From positions 1 to 32,662 of the forward strand of contig JAJXSS010000003.1 in assembly GCA_021784455.1 (NCBI GenBank): a DNA stretch of 32,662 nucleotides, written 5' to 3'. The notes beneath the pieces were generated by a model. The model ran no database searches and was not told the DNA's origin. It saw only the letters and a program-made list of their open reading frames with translations. Each line of letters opens with the position of its first letter. Position 1 is the first letter of the stretch. Made by a program: the position numbers and the translations under genes. Shown here in pieces: positions 1 through 8,109 of this stretch. This DNA is from Planctomycetota bacterium (GTDB taxonomy: Bacteria > Planctomycetota > Phycisphaerae > Phycisphaerales > Phycisphaeraceae).

Positions 1-3
1 CAT
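1..3 (-). CDS. Start codon of a minus-strand gene running off the left edge (product unknown)
   Basis: Reverse complement of 1-16 is GGAGGATCAAGCCATG: strong Shine-Dalgarno GGAGGAT, 6-7 nt spacer, ATG at 3..1. An AT-rich segment lies upstream at about 47-80. Confidence 0.55.
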
Positions 4-46
4 GGCTTGATCCTCCCTGGGTGGAAGGTACAACGCAACGCGGGGG

Positions 47-80
47 TGTATATTGCATTAATTATGCATCACTACACTAG
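47..80. promoter_or_regulatory. AT-rich island with palindrome TGCAT-TAATT-ATGCA (54-68); candidate promoter/operator between divergent genes
   Basis: Strong local AT richness in a GC-rich window, perfect 5-bp inverted arms, located between the minus-strand start at 3 and metG at 349. Confidence 0.35.
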
Positions 81-348
81 CGGTCTTAGACCAGGAGGGC
101 ACCTTGGCCCGGCATGCGGTCATGTTCCGGGGCGGCAGCGCTGGTTCACTGGCCCTCAGACGCGGCGCGCACCAGCATAACGCGCCGGGCCATCGCGGGC
201 AGGGGCAGACCGGTCAGAAGGCCGGGAGGCTCCTGGCTTGAGGCGGTGGCTGCCCGCTGGTGTTAGCCCACCGCCCTGCGTGAGCGGATCAATCGTCCAT
301 GCGCCCGTGTCTCCTTCCTCGCCCAATCCCATTACAATCGAGAGCCTT

Positions 349-1938
349 ATGCCTACCGAGCGCTATTACGTCACCACGCCGATCTACTACGTCAACGACC
401 GGCCCCACATCGGCCACCTCTACACCACCACCGTGGCTGATGTGCTGGCCCGCTATCACCGCCTTAAGGGGGATGATGTCTTCTTCCTCACCGGGGTGGA
501 TGAACACGCCGCCAAGGTCTCGGACGCCGCGGCCGAACGCGGCCTGACGCCCCAGCAGTGGGCCGACCAGAACGCGGCCGTGTTCCAGGAGACTTTCGCC
601 CGCCTTCAGATGACGAACAACGATTTCGTGCGCACCAGCCAGGAGCGGCACAAGGCCAAGGTGACCGCGTATGTGGCGGCGCTCCTGAAATCCGGCGATG
701 TGTACGCCGGTGAATACGAAGGCTGGTACGACGCGGGGCAGGAGGAGTACGTCACCGACTCCAAGGCCCAGGAATACGGCTTTAAGTCCCCCATCAACGG
801 CAAACCCCTGGTGCGGAAGAAGGAGAAGAACTACTTCTTCAAGCTCGAAAGCTACCGCGAGGCGGTGGCCACCGCCATCCGCGCGGGGGAGTTCAGCGTC
901 CGCCCGGAGGCCCGGTGCAATGAGATTCTCAACCGCCTGGCCGAGGCCAAGGATGTGCCCATCTCCCGCACCGGCACCGGCGGCTGGGGCATTCCGGTGC
1001 CGGGCGATCCCGACCAGACCATCTACGTCTGGATCGATGCCCTGTTCAACTACCTCACCTATGTAGACACGCCCGAGCGCCGGCCGTACTGGGAAGCAGG
1101 GGTCACGAACCTGATCGCCAAGGACATTCTCTGGTTCCACGCCGCCATCTGGCCGGCGCTGCTGTTGGCGCTCAAGAAGTGCCCGGGGTATGAGTGGGTG
1201 CGCCTGCCCAGGGGGGTGTACGCCCACAGCTTCTGGATCAGCGAAGGGCAGAAGATGTCCAAGTCGCTGGGCAACTTCGTAGACCTGGCGAGGATCGACC
1301 ACTACATCTCGACGTTCAGCCTCGATGCCTTGCGCTACTTTCTGGCCACCCAGGGCCCCTTGGGGACGACGGATGCGGATTTCGCCGAGGCCAAGTTCAT
1401 CGAGGTGTACAACACCGACCTGGCCAATACCCTGGGCAACTGTTTTTCCCGCATCAGCAACATGACCAACCGGTATTTCGCAGGCCGGGTGCCCTCGCCC
1501 GCGGCGGCCGTGGCCGAAAGCCAGCCCTACGGTCATGGGGCCGAGGAGGCTTTGGCGGCCTTCACCAAGGCACTGGAAGGCATCGACCTGGCCGGCGGCG
1601 GGGCGGCGGCCCAGGGGCTGATCCGCTCGATCGACAACTACATCGAGCAGACCGCCCCGTTCAAGCTGGCCAAAGACGCCGCGAATCTGCCCCGGGTAGG
1701 CACCATCCTTTACCACTGCGCCGAGGCCATGCGCATCGCTTCCCTGCTGCTGTGGCCGGTGATCCCGCACAAGTGCGAGGAAATCTGGCGGCGGATGGGG
1801 CTGGACTACGCCCAACAGATGCAAGCCAGTGCCGGCCGGGGCCAATTGGCCCAGTGGTGCCAGTGGGGCCAACTCCAACCCGGCGCCACCATCGCCCAGG
1901 GCGACCCCCTGTTCCCGCGGTACCAGGCGCCCAAGTAG
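349..1938 (+). CDS. metG: Methionyl-tRNA synthetase (529 aa)
   Basis: YYVTTPIYYVNDRPHIGHLYTTTVADVLARY (HIGH-type motif HIGH), GVDEHAAKV, KMSKSLGNFVD. Start chosen at MPTERYYVTT rather than the longer ORF start at 238. Confidence 0.95.
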   Translation: MPTERYYVTTPIYYVNDRPHIGHLYTTTVADVLARYHRLKGDDVFFLTGVDEHAAKVSDAAAERGLTPQQWADQNAAVFQETFARLQMTNNDFVRTSQERHKAKVTAYVAALLKSGDVYAGEYEGWYDAGQEEYVTDSKAQEYGFKSPINGKPLVRKKEKNYFFKLESYREAVATAIRAGEFSVRPEARCNEILNRLAEAKDVPISRTGTGGWGIPVPGDPDQTIYVWIDALFNYLTYVDTPERRPYWEAGVTNLIAKDILWFHAAIWPALLLALKKCPGYEWVRLPRGVYAHSFWISEGQKMSKSLGNFVDLARIDHYISTFSLDALRYFLATQGPLGTTDADFAEAKFIEVYNTDLANTLGNCFSRISNMTNRYFAGRVPSPAAAVAESQPYGHGAEEALAAFTKALEGIDLAGGGAAAQGLIRSIDNYIEQTAPFKLAKDAANLPRVGTILYHCAEAMRIASLLLWPVIPHKCEEIWRRMGLDYAQQMQASAGRGQLAQWCQWGQLQPGATIAQGDPLFPRYQAPK

Positions 1939-2034
1939 GTTCGGCCCTGGCCGGACCTCTCCCCGGTCGGTTCGGGCTTGCCCGAACATCTGGGTTTGCG
2001 GCGGTCGCCACGACGTTCGGCCAGGGCCGAACCT
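1937..2034. repeat. Cluster of three 22-bp palindromic units (1937-1958, 1968-1989, 2013-2034), consensus AGGTTCGGSC-NN-GSCCGAACCT; likely also a bidirectional terminator/stem region
   Basis: AGGTTCGGCCCTGGCCGGACCT, CGGTTCGGGCTTGCCCGAACAT, ACGTTCGGCCAGGGCCGAACCT read directly. 1937-1953 is also perfectly complementary to 2018-2034 (17 bp). Located between convergent genes. Confidence 0.8.
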
Positions 2035-2059
2035 GCCGACAGACACGCAACCGCGTGCC

Positions 2060-5000
2060 CTACTTCACCGGCATGCGTCCCGGGCCGGGGTCGGTGATGG
2101 TGAGCTGCTTCTTGAGCAGGTTCCACGCGAACCCCCCGGCCGTGATCGGCTCGTTCTTGCCCTGCTCCACGATTTCGGTAAAGCGGCCCGGGTCGGCCTG
2201 AAGCTGGATATTCTGGTCGGCCGCGGTGAACACCAGCTTGTCCGTGCGGATGGTGCGCGGCGGGATCACCAGCACCACCTGCCCCGTGGCCGTCACCTTT
2301 TCCAGTTGCGGGGTGGGCGCCACCCCGCTTACCCAGCCGCTCATTCCCCCCGGGGTGGTTCCGGGAGTAGGCTTGAGGTCCGCCTCCAGACGCCGGCAGT
2401 CCATCTGCACCACCTCGTTGGACTTTTCGGGCTGGTGCGTCATCTTCACCGTGTCGTCGATGATCATGTCGTTCTGACCCGCATCGAAGGTCAACCGGCC
2501 CTTCCAGGTGAACAGGGTCTGCCCCCGCCCGCCGGCGAACGGGCCGGCCGCAGTGCCACCCGTCAGAGCATCCGCCAGGTCATTGCCCGCACCCTTGCCG
2601 GTCTCATGCCCCGGCGCTGGCCGGTAGTCCTCGAACAGCATTTTGCCCGGCCCCACCACCTGCACCGACTGATGGGCGTTTTCGAAGATCAGGTCCGGCC
2701 CCAGGATGGTCAGCCGCGTGCCCAGCGTGGCTAACTGCGGGTCCAGGTATTGCTCGCTGCGGAAGGCCACGTTCCCCACGGCCGCAATGTTCTTGATGCG
2801 CCGCAGCGTATTGGTCCGCCGCCGGGCCTCGGCGCCCCCGGAATGACCCCCGGAATGACCCCCGGAATGACCCCCGGAATGACCCCCGGAATGACCCCCG
2901 GAATGGCCCCCGGAATGGCCCCCGGATTGGCCCCCGGTTTGGCCCCCGGTTTGGCCCCCGGTTTCGCCGGATGACGCGGACATTCCGGGGGCTGCGTTCG
3001 GGCCCGTATCGAACGACAGCAATAGATCATTACAGGTCAGCCGCGTGGCATCGCGTTGGGTCCGGCTGTCGGTGACCACCGAGCCCAGGAAGCGGGCCTG
3101 TCCCCGGCGGTTGTCGAACACCATGCTCTTCTTCCACTGCGTATCGACGCGCACCGGGTGGTCCTGGTCGCCCACCTGCCGGTGATCGATAAACACGAAG
3201 GCCCCCGGCCCGGGCACATCCACACGCTGCTCCTTCTGATGGAAGATGATCTCATGCGACGTCAGGGCCCCGTCGGCCTGGGCCAGCGTCGCTTCGTGCC
3301 GGGCATCGCCGGTCAGCGTCAGCGTGTCCTGGCCCACATCGGCCACGGCCTGGCTGCCGGTCAGCGTGGTGCGCGGCTCGTCCACATCGATGCGCACGTG
3401 GTTGCGGGCGATGATCTGGGTGATGCGGGCGGCCGGGCGCCCGTCGCTGGCCTGGGCCCCCGTCAGGGGCTCGAGTGTCGCCAGCAGGCTGTCGGCCTGC
3501 AGACGCCGCCCAGCCGTTAGGGTCTCTACGTGGCCGATCGCGCGGAACTGCCGCGGCACCAGTCGGCCCCCTTCGGCTGCGGGGGCGTGGGCGAGGTCCA
3601 CCGCCAGTTGATCGGACTTGATCGTGGTGGCCGGTTGATCGGCTGTGCCGCGTGCCTCCACCACCACGTGCCCGGCTGCGGCAATCTGGTCCAGCGACTG
3701 CTTATGCCCCGCGCTGGGGGCGGTCAGCCCGACCACCAGGGCGTCGGCCGAAAGGTTCATGTCGGGATGGAGCACTTTGACATCGCCGCTGAAACTGGCG
3801 GTCTTGATCGCCTTGAGGTGGATCAGGCCCGAGCCGCCTGCGCCGGCGTTACGTTGGTAGAAGGTCAGGTCCAGGCGCTTGGTCCAGGCCACACTCATCC
3901 CTGCTGGCAGCCCGGCCGCGGTGAGTTCGGTTCCGGTATTTTCCGAGGTTGCGGGCGATCCAGGGGCGCCAGTTCCGGGGGCGGGGGCCGCCTGGGCCCG
4001 CAGCACACCGCCGCCCATGATCACACCCGTGCCGGCCACCTGATTGATCACCAGCGAAGGCGCCCGCAGCGTCCCCAGTTCCGGTGAGGTGATGGCGACC
4101 TGCGGGTCCCCCACAAAGCGCACGCGCGCCGAGGACAGAAGGAAATCCACCTCTCCCGCCGTGATGTGGTCCTGACGCACCGTGCGGATTTTCACCGACC
4201 GGGTTCTGCTGCCGCTGATGGTCAGCAGGGCGTCCCTGGCACTGGTCAGTTCCGGAGGCGTGCGGTCCAACGGGTCGACCGTCAGCCGGCCCGACCAGGT
4301 AACAATCAGATCGGAAGGGCTCGGCCGGCAGAGCGAGCCGTCCGGCCCGATATACGCCGTGGCCCGTGCCGGTTTCCCGGGGGTCCCAGCCCCGGATGGG
4401 TCGCTGGCCGGATTGGTGCCCGTCGCTTCGGCCGCCTGCCGGGCCCGGTCCTGGAGGCTGAAGATGGCCGTCAGGGTCTGCCCAGTCAGCGTGGCGTCCT
4501 GATTCTTGAGCGTCACATCCCCGGCAAGCTTGGCCTGGTAATAAACCACCGGCGATCCGGTCCCGGGGCGGGCCGCCGGACTCCCGGAACCGCTGCCGCC
4601 GGAAGACACAGGCGAGGCGCCTGTGCCACTGTCGGTCTTGATGCGGAGAATCCGTCCCTGAAACACTTCCAGGTGGTCAATGCGCCGCTTGAGCTGGTTG
4701 TAGGACAGCGACAGGCCGTTGCCCTGAAAGTCAAAGCGGGCGCTCGTGACATGCACCTGTCCGGTGGAGTCGATCTGCCCCAGTTCCAGGTCGAACTGAG
4801 CGGTATCCATATAAAGCCGCATGGCCAGATCGGGCGAATCCGGCCGCAGATTCACCACCTGCCCCGGTATCCCATCGAAGAGGGACAGCACGATGTGTCC
4901 CTGAAGGCTGCCCGAGCGCGGGTGGTTCTCGGGGGCCAGGATGGACCCCGCATCGGCGCGGATTTCGATGATGCGGGTGGGCGTCAGGTGAATGCGCACG

Positions 5001-5323
5001 ACGGGCCGCGTGACCCGCGCCTGCCCGTTGGCCAGGGGCTCATAGGTCTGGCCGAAGAACTGGATGAGCTGGCCCCGGGAGTTGACCGTCTCCACGGCGT
5101 ATTGGTTCTGGATGCGGCCGGCCGTGGGGGTTCCCGGGGCCCCGGGATTTCCGGGGGTGCCCGTAGTGTTGTTCAGGTCGGGGGCCAGGCCCGGGCTCAA
5201 GGCGGGGTTGGCGGGTGTTTTCTTATTGCTGCTGGGGCGGCTCGGCCGCTGAACCAGGTAAAGCACAAGGACCAGCGCGAGGCAGATCAGGGTCAGCGGC
5301 AGGATGAACCGTCGATTAGGCAT
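2060..5323 (-). CDS. Large membrane-anchored LptC/OstA (LptA)-like multirepeat periplasmic protein (1087 aa)
   Basis: N-terminal anchor RRFILPLTLICLALVLVLYLV; LptC-like segment VVRIHLTPTRIIEIRADAGSILAPE; repeated OstA-like segments (LAGDVTLKNQDATLTGQTL, FSGDVKVLHPDMNLSADAL, AAGHVVVEARGTADQPATTIKSDQL, AIGHVETLTAGRRLQADSL, TATGQVVLVIPPRTIRTDKLVF). Confidence 0.75.
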   Translation of the reverse strand: MPNRRFILPLTLICLALVLVLYLVQRPSRPSSNKKTPANPALSPGLAPDLNNTTGTPGNPGAPGTPTAGRIQNQYAVETVNSRGQLIQFFGQTYEPLANGQARVTRPVVRIHLTPTRIIEIRADAGSILAPENHPRSGSLQGHIVLSLFDGIPGQVVNLRPDSPDLAMRLYMDTAQFDLELGQIDSTGQVHVTSARFDFQGNGLSLSYNQLKRRIDHLEVFQGRILRIKTDSGTGASPVSSGGSGSGSPAARPGTGSPVVYYQAKLAGDVTLKNQDATLTGQTLTAIFSLQDRARQAAEATGTNPASDPSGAGTPGKPARATAYIGPDGSLCRPSPSDLIVTWSGRLTVDPLDRTPPELTSARDALLTISGSRTRSVKIRTVRQDHITAGEVDFLLSSARVRFVGDPQVAITSPELGTLRAPSLVINQVAGTGVIMGGGVLRAQAAPAPGTGAPGSPATSENTGTELTAAGLPAGMSVAWTKRLDLTFYQRNAGAGGSGLIHLKAIKTASFSGDVKVLHPDMNLSADALVVGLTAPSAGHKQSLDQIAAAGHVVVEARGTADQPATTIKSDQLAVDLAHAPAAEGGRLVPRQFRAIGHVETLTAGRRLQADSLLATLEPLTGAQASDGRPAARITQIIARNHVRIDVDEPRTTLTGSQAVADVGQDTLTLTGDARHEATLAQADGALTSHEIIFHQKEQRVDVPGPGAFVFIDHRQVGDQDHPVRVDTQWKKSMVFDNRRGQARFLGSVVTDSRTQRDATRLTCNDLLLSFDTGPNAAPGMSASSGETGGQTGGQTGGQSGGHSGGHSGGHSGGHSGGHSGGHSGGHSGGAEARRRTNTLRRIKNIAAVGNVAFRSEQYLDPQLATLGTRLTILGPDLIFENAHQSVQVVGPGKMLFEDYRPAPGHETGKGAGNDLADALTGGTAAGPFAGGRGQTLFTWKGRLTFDAGQNDMIIDDTVKMTHQPEKSNEVVQMDCRRLEADLKPTPGTTPGGMSGWVSGVAPTPQLEKVTATGQVVLVIPPRTIRTDKLVFTAADQNIQLQADPGRFTEIVEQGKNEPITAGGFAWNLLKKQLTITDPGPGRMPVK
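2831..2962 (-). repeat. 12-bp coding minisatellite, 11 units: protein (TGGQ)3-(SGGH)7-SGGA on the minus strand
   Basis: Plus strand shows atgacccccgga x5, atggcccccgga x2 and ttggcccccgg(a/t) units in tandem, in frame in the 2060..5323 ORF. Confidence 0.95.
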
Positions 5324-5357
5324 ATCACCAGTGTAATGGTACGACTAAAATAAGGGT
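5324..5357. promoter_or_regulatory. 34-bp divergent intergenic region; candidate -10 TAAAAT at 5346-5351 for copA
   Basis: TAAAAT followed by AAGGGT and then ATG at 5358. On the minus strand TACACT-GGTGAT-ATG(5323). Confidence 0.45.
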
Positions 5358-7613
5358 ATGCAGACCACCACCCTTCATGTACGCGGGATGCGTTGCGCCG
5401 GTTGCGTGAACCACGTGGAAAAGGGTTTGGCCGCCGTGCCGGGCGTTGCCCGCGCCAGCGTCAATCTAGCCATGGAACAGGCCACCGTGGTCCACGACCC
5501 GGCCCAGGCGCCCGTGGCCCGTCTGATTCAGGCCGTTCAGGAAGCCGGCTACGAGGCCGAAGATGCCTCGGCCGCCAGTGCCGCTCTGGCGACCGGGCCG
5601 CCCCCGGCCGGCCCCGAGCGCGCCCCGGCCGGCGCCGCTCCGGCGGCTGGACACCGGCACGGCCCCGCGGGTGACTGGGGTTGGCGCCTGGTAGCGGGGG
5701 CCGTGCTGGGGGCGCCCGTCGTCGTTCTGGCCATGTTCTTCCGGGATCCCGCATGGTCCCCGTGGGTGCAGTTCGCCCTGGCCACGGCCGTGCAGGTTCT
5801 CTTGGGCTGGCCCTACTACCGCGGGGCTCTCAAATCGCTCAGGCACGGTCGCGCCGACATGGATACCCTCGTGGCCCTGGGCACCACCGTGGCCTACGGG
5901 TACAGCGCCGGGGTCATGGTCCGCGCCCTGACCGGAGGCGCCGGCATTTTGCCCCATTCGGCGGTCGTCTTCTTCGACACCTCCGTGGTCATCCTCGTTC
6001 TGATCAGCGTGGGCAAGCTGCTCGAAGCCCGCGCCCGGCACAGTGCGGCCGCGGCCATCCGCGGCCTGATCAGTCTCCAGCCGCCGGAGGCGGCCGTGGT
6101 GCGCCACGGCCACGAGGTGAAGATCCCCGTGGCCGAGGTCAAGCCCGGCGATGTGGTGATCGTCCGCCCCGGCCAGCGCGTGCCGGTGGATGGGGTGGTC
6201 CTCGATGGGGCTTCCGCCATCGACCAGAGCATGGTCACCGGCGAATCCATCCCCGAGGAGGTTTCGCCCGGCAGCAGCGTCATCGGCGGCACGCTCAATC
6301 GCGATGGGGCATTCCACTTCCGTGCCCAGCGCACGGGCAGCCAGACCGTGCTGGCCCAGATTGTGGAACTGGTGCGTCAGGCTCAGGGCTCCAAAGCCCG
6401 CGTGCAGCGCATCGCCGATGCGGTGGCCGGGGTGTTCGTGCCCGTGGTGATGCTGCTGGCCCTGCTGGCCCTGGCCGGTTGGGGCCTGGGGGCGGGCCAG
6501 TGGTCGGCCGGCTTAACGGCCCTGGTGGCCGTGCTCATTGTGGCCTGCCCCTGTGCCCTGGGGTTGGCCACGCCCGCCGCCATCATGGTCGGTACCGGGC
6601 TGGGAGCCGGTCTGGGCATCATCATCAAGGATGCCGCCGCCTTGGAACGCGCCGGCCGGCTTACCCACATCATTCTGGACAAAACCGGCACCCTTACCAC
6701 CGGCCGTCCGGCTGTGACCCAAGTCCACCCTCTCTTGCCGGGCATGGATGAGGACCGTCTGGTGGCCCTGGCGGCCAGCGTGGAGCAGGGCAGCGAGCAC
6801 CCCCTGGGCCGGGCCATCGTGCGCTACGCCCAGGAGCGCGGCCTGAATATGACCGCGGCGCAGCAGTTTGCGGCCATCACCGCCGGCGGGGTGCGTGGCC
6901 GGGTCGGCGACAGCAGCGTTCTGGTCGGCAAGTCCCAGACGCTTCGGGAACAGGGGGTGCAGGGCCTGGAGGCCGCCAAGACCGCTGCGGCGCAGCTTGA
7001 GGAGCAGGGACAGACCGTCGTCATCGTGGCCGTGGATGGCCAAGCCAGCGGCCTGATCGCTCTGGCCGACGAAGCGCGCGAGGAGGCGGCCGAGGTGGTC
7101 GCCGAACTGGGCCGCCTGGGCCTGAAAGTCACCCTCATGACCGGCGACAACGCCGCCACCGGCCGGGCTGTGGCCCGGGGGGCGGGCATCGAGGATGTGC
7201 TGGCCGGGGTGCTCCCGGCCGACAAGGAAGCCAAGGTCCGCGACCTGCAGAACACCGGGGCCGTGGTGGCCATGGTGGGCGATGGCATCAACGACGCTCC
7301 CGCCCTGGCGGCCGCCGATGTGGGTCTGGCCGTGGCCGCCGCCGGCGGGGGCACCGATATCGCCCAGGAAGCCGGGCACATCGTGCTGGTCGCCGATGAT
7401 CTTTGGGCCCTGCCCCGGGCCATCCGCCTGTCGCGGGCCACTATGCGCCGCATCTACGCCGGCCTCTTCTGGGCCTTCATTTACAACCTGGTCCTGATCC
7501 CCCTGGCCATGGCGGGGCGGCTGGATCCCATGCTCGCCGCCGGGGCCATGGCCTTCTCCTCCATCAGTGTGGTTCTTAACGCCCTGTGGCTCAAATGGAC
7601 CTGGCACGCTTGA
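5358..7613 (+). CDS. copA: Heavy-metal (Cu+) translocating P1B-type ATPase (751 aa)
   Basis: N-terminal HMA domain GMRCAGCVNHVEKGL, VTGESIPEE, ACPCALGLATP (CPC), DKTGTLTTG, SEHPLGRAI, GDGINDAPALAAADVGLAV. Confidence 0.95.
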   Translation: MQTTTLHVRGMRCAGCVNHVEKGLAAVPGVARASVNLAMEQATVVHDPAQAPVARLIQAVQEAGYEAEDASAASAALATGPPPAGPERAPAGAAPAAGHRHGPAGDWGWRLVAGAVLGAPVVVLAMFFRDPAWSPWVQFALATAVQVLLGWPYYRGALKSLRHGRADMDTLVALGTTVAYGYSAGVMVRALTGGAGILPHSAVVFFDTSVVILVLISVGKLLEARARHSAAAAIRGLISLQPPEAAVVRHGHEVKIPVAEVKPGDVVIVRPGQRVPVDGVVLDGASAIDQSMVTGESIPEEVSPGSSVIGGTLNRDGAFHFRAQRTGSQTVLAQIVELVRQAQGSKARVQRIADAVAGVFVPVVMLLALLALAGWGLGAGQWSAGLTALVAVLIVACPCALGLATPAAIMVGTGLGAGLGIIIKDAAALERAGRLTHIILDKTGTLTTGRPAVTQVHPLLPGMDEDRLVALAASVEQGSEHPLGRAIVRYAQERGLNMTAAQQFAAITAGGVRGRVGDSSVLVGKSQTLREQGVQGLEAAKTAAAQLEEQGQTVVIVAVDGQASGLIALADEAREEAAEVVAELGRLGLKVTLMTGDNAATGRAVARGAGIEDVLAGVLPADKEAKVRDLQNTGAVVAMVGDGINDAPALAAADVGLAVAAAGGGTDIAQEAGHIVLVADDLWALPRAIRLSRATMRRIYAGLFWAFIYNLVLIPLAMAGRLDPMLAAGAMAFSSISVVLNALWLKWTWHA

Positions 7614-7706
7614 ATCGGGCTGTGCTGCGACCTTCAATCCCCCGTTCGAACCACCAACCTGCCGAAGTCCCGGCGGCAGCGGCCCCGGCGTTTCGGCCCA
7701 ACGAAC

Positions 7707-7711
7707 GGAGG
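7707..7711 (+). promoter_or_regulatory. Ribosome binding site GGAGG
   Basis: AACGGAGGTTCTCATG upstream of 7717. Confidence 0.7.
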
Positions 7712-7716
7712 TTCTC

Positions 7717-8100
7717 ATGCAACGCACCTGGCAGATCGGATTGACCGTGCTGGCGGTAGGTGTGATCAGCGGCTTGATGTGGTCGGCCCGGGCGATGGGC
7801 AAGACCGATGCCCCTCACCACACGCTGACGGGCGAAGTGCTGGACATGAGCTGCTACCTTACCGCGGGCGCCCATGGACGCGGCCATGCGGCCTGCGCCG
7901 CGATGTGCCTTAAGGCCGGCGAACCGGCCGGGCTCCTGGTCGGGGACAAAGCCTACCTCCTGGTGGGCAGCCACGAGCATCCCCAGGCCTACGAGCAGGT
8001 CCGCGGCATGGCGGCCGACAAGGTCACCGTTACCGGCAAACTGGTGGACCGCGGCGGCGTGCCCGGCTTCGTCGTGGAAAAAGTGGCACGGGCGCAGTGA
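7717..8100 (+). CDS. Small exported protein with conserved-looking Cys motif (127 aa), in the copA operon
   Basis: N-terminal hydrophobic segment WQIGLTVLAVGVISGLMWSARA followed by TGEVLDMSCYLTAGAHGRGHAACAAMCLKAGEPAGLL; strong SD at 7707. Confidence 0.8.
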   Translation: MQRTWQIGLTVLAVGVISGLMWSARAMGKTDAPHHTLTGEVLDMSCYLTAGAHGRGHAACAAMCLKAGEPAGLLVGDKAYLLVGSHEHPQAYEQVRGMAADKVTVTGKLVDRGGVPGFVVEKVARAQ

Positions 8101-8109
8101 GCGTGGCTC

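Noticed and set aside
238-348. N-terminal extension of MetG from the ORF start at 238
   Set aside because: The 37 extra residues are Pro/Ser-rich without homology-like features; MetRS normally begins just before the YYVTTPIYY motif, matching ATG at 349.
1839-1852. 14-bp perfect palindrome GGGCCAATTGGCCC near the 3' end of metG
   Set aside because: Lies in coding sequence, does not match the 22-bp repeat family, and GC-rich palindromes of this size can arise from local codon choice.
289-2046. 585-aa minus-strand ORF opposite metG
   Set aside because: Codon-aligned antisense frame of a GC-rich gene; sense codons giving antisense stops (TTA, CTA, TCA) are rare here. No recognisable domain.
2831-2962. 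CRISPR-like array of regular repeats
   Set aside because: Units are contiguous 12-mers without spacers, and in frame with a long CDS.
2750-2974. Plus-strand ORF encoding (PGMT)n repeats
   Set aside because: Antisense reading of the in-frame SGGH/TGGQ minisatellite; no independent coding evidence.
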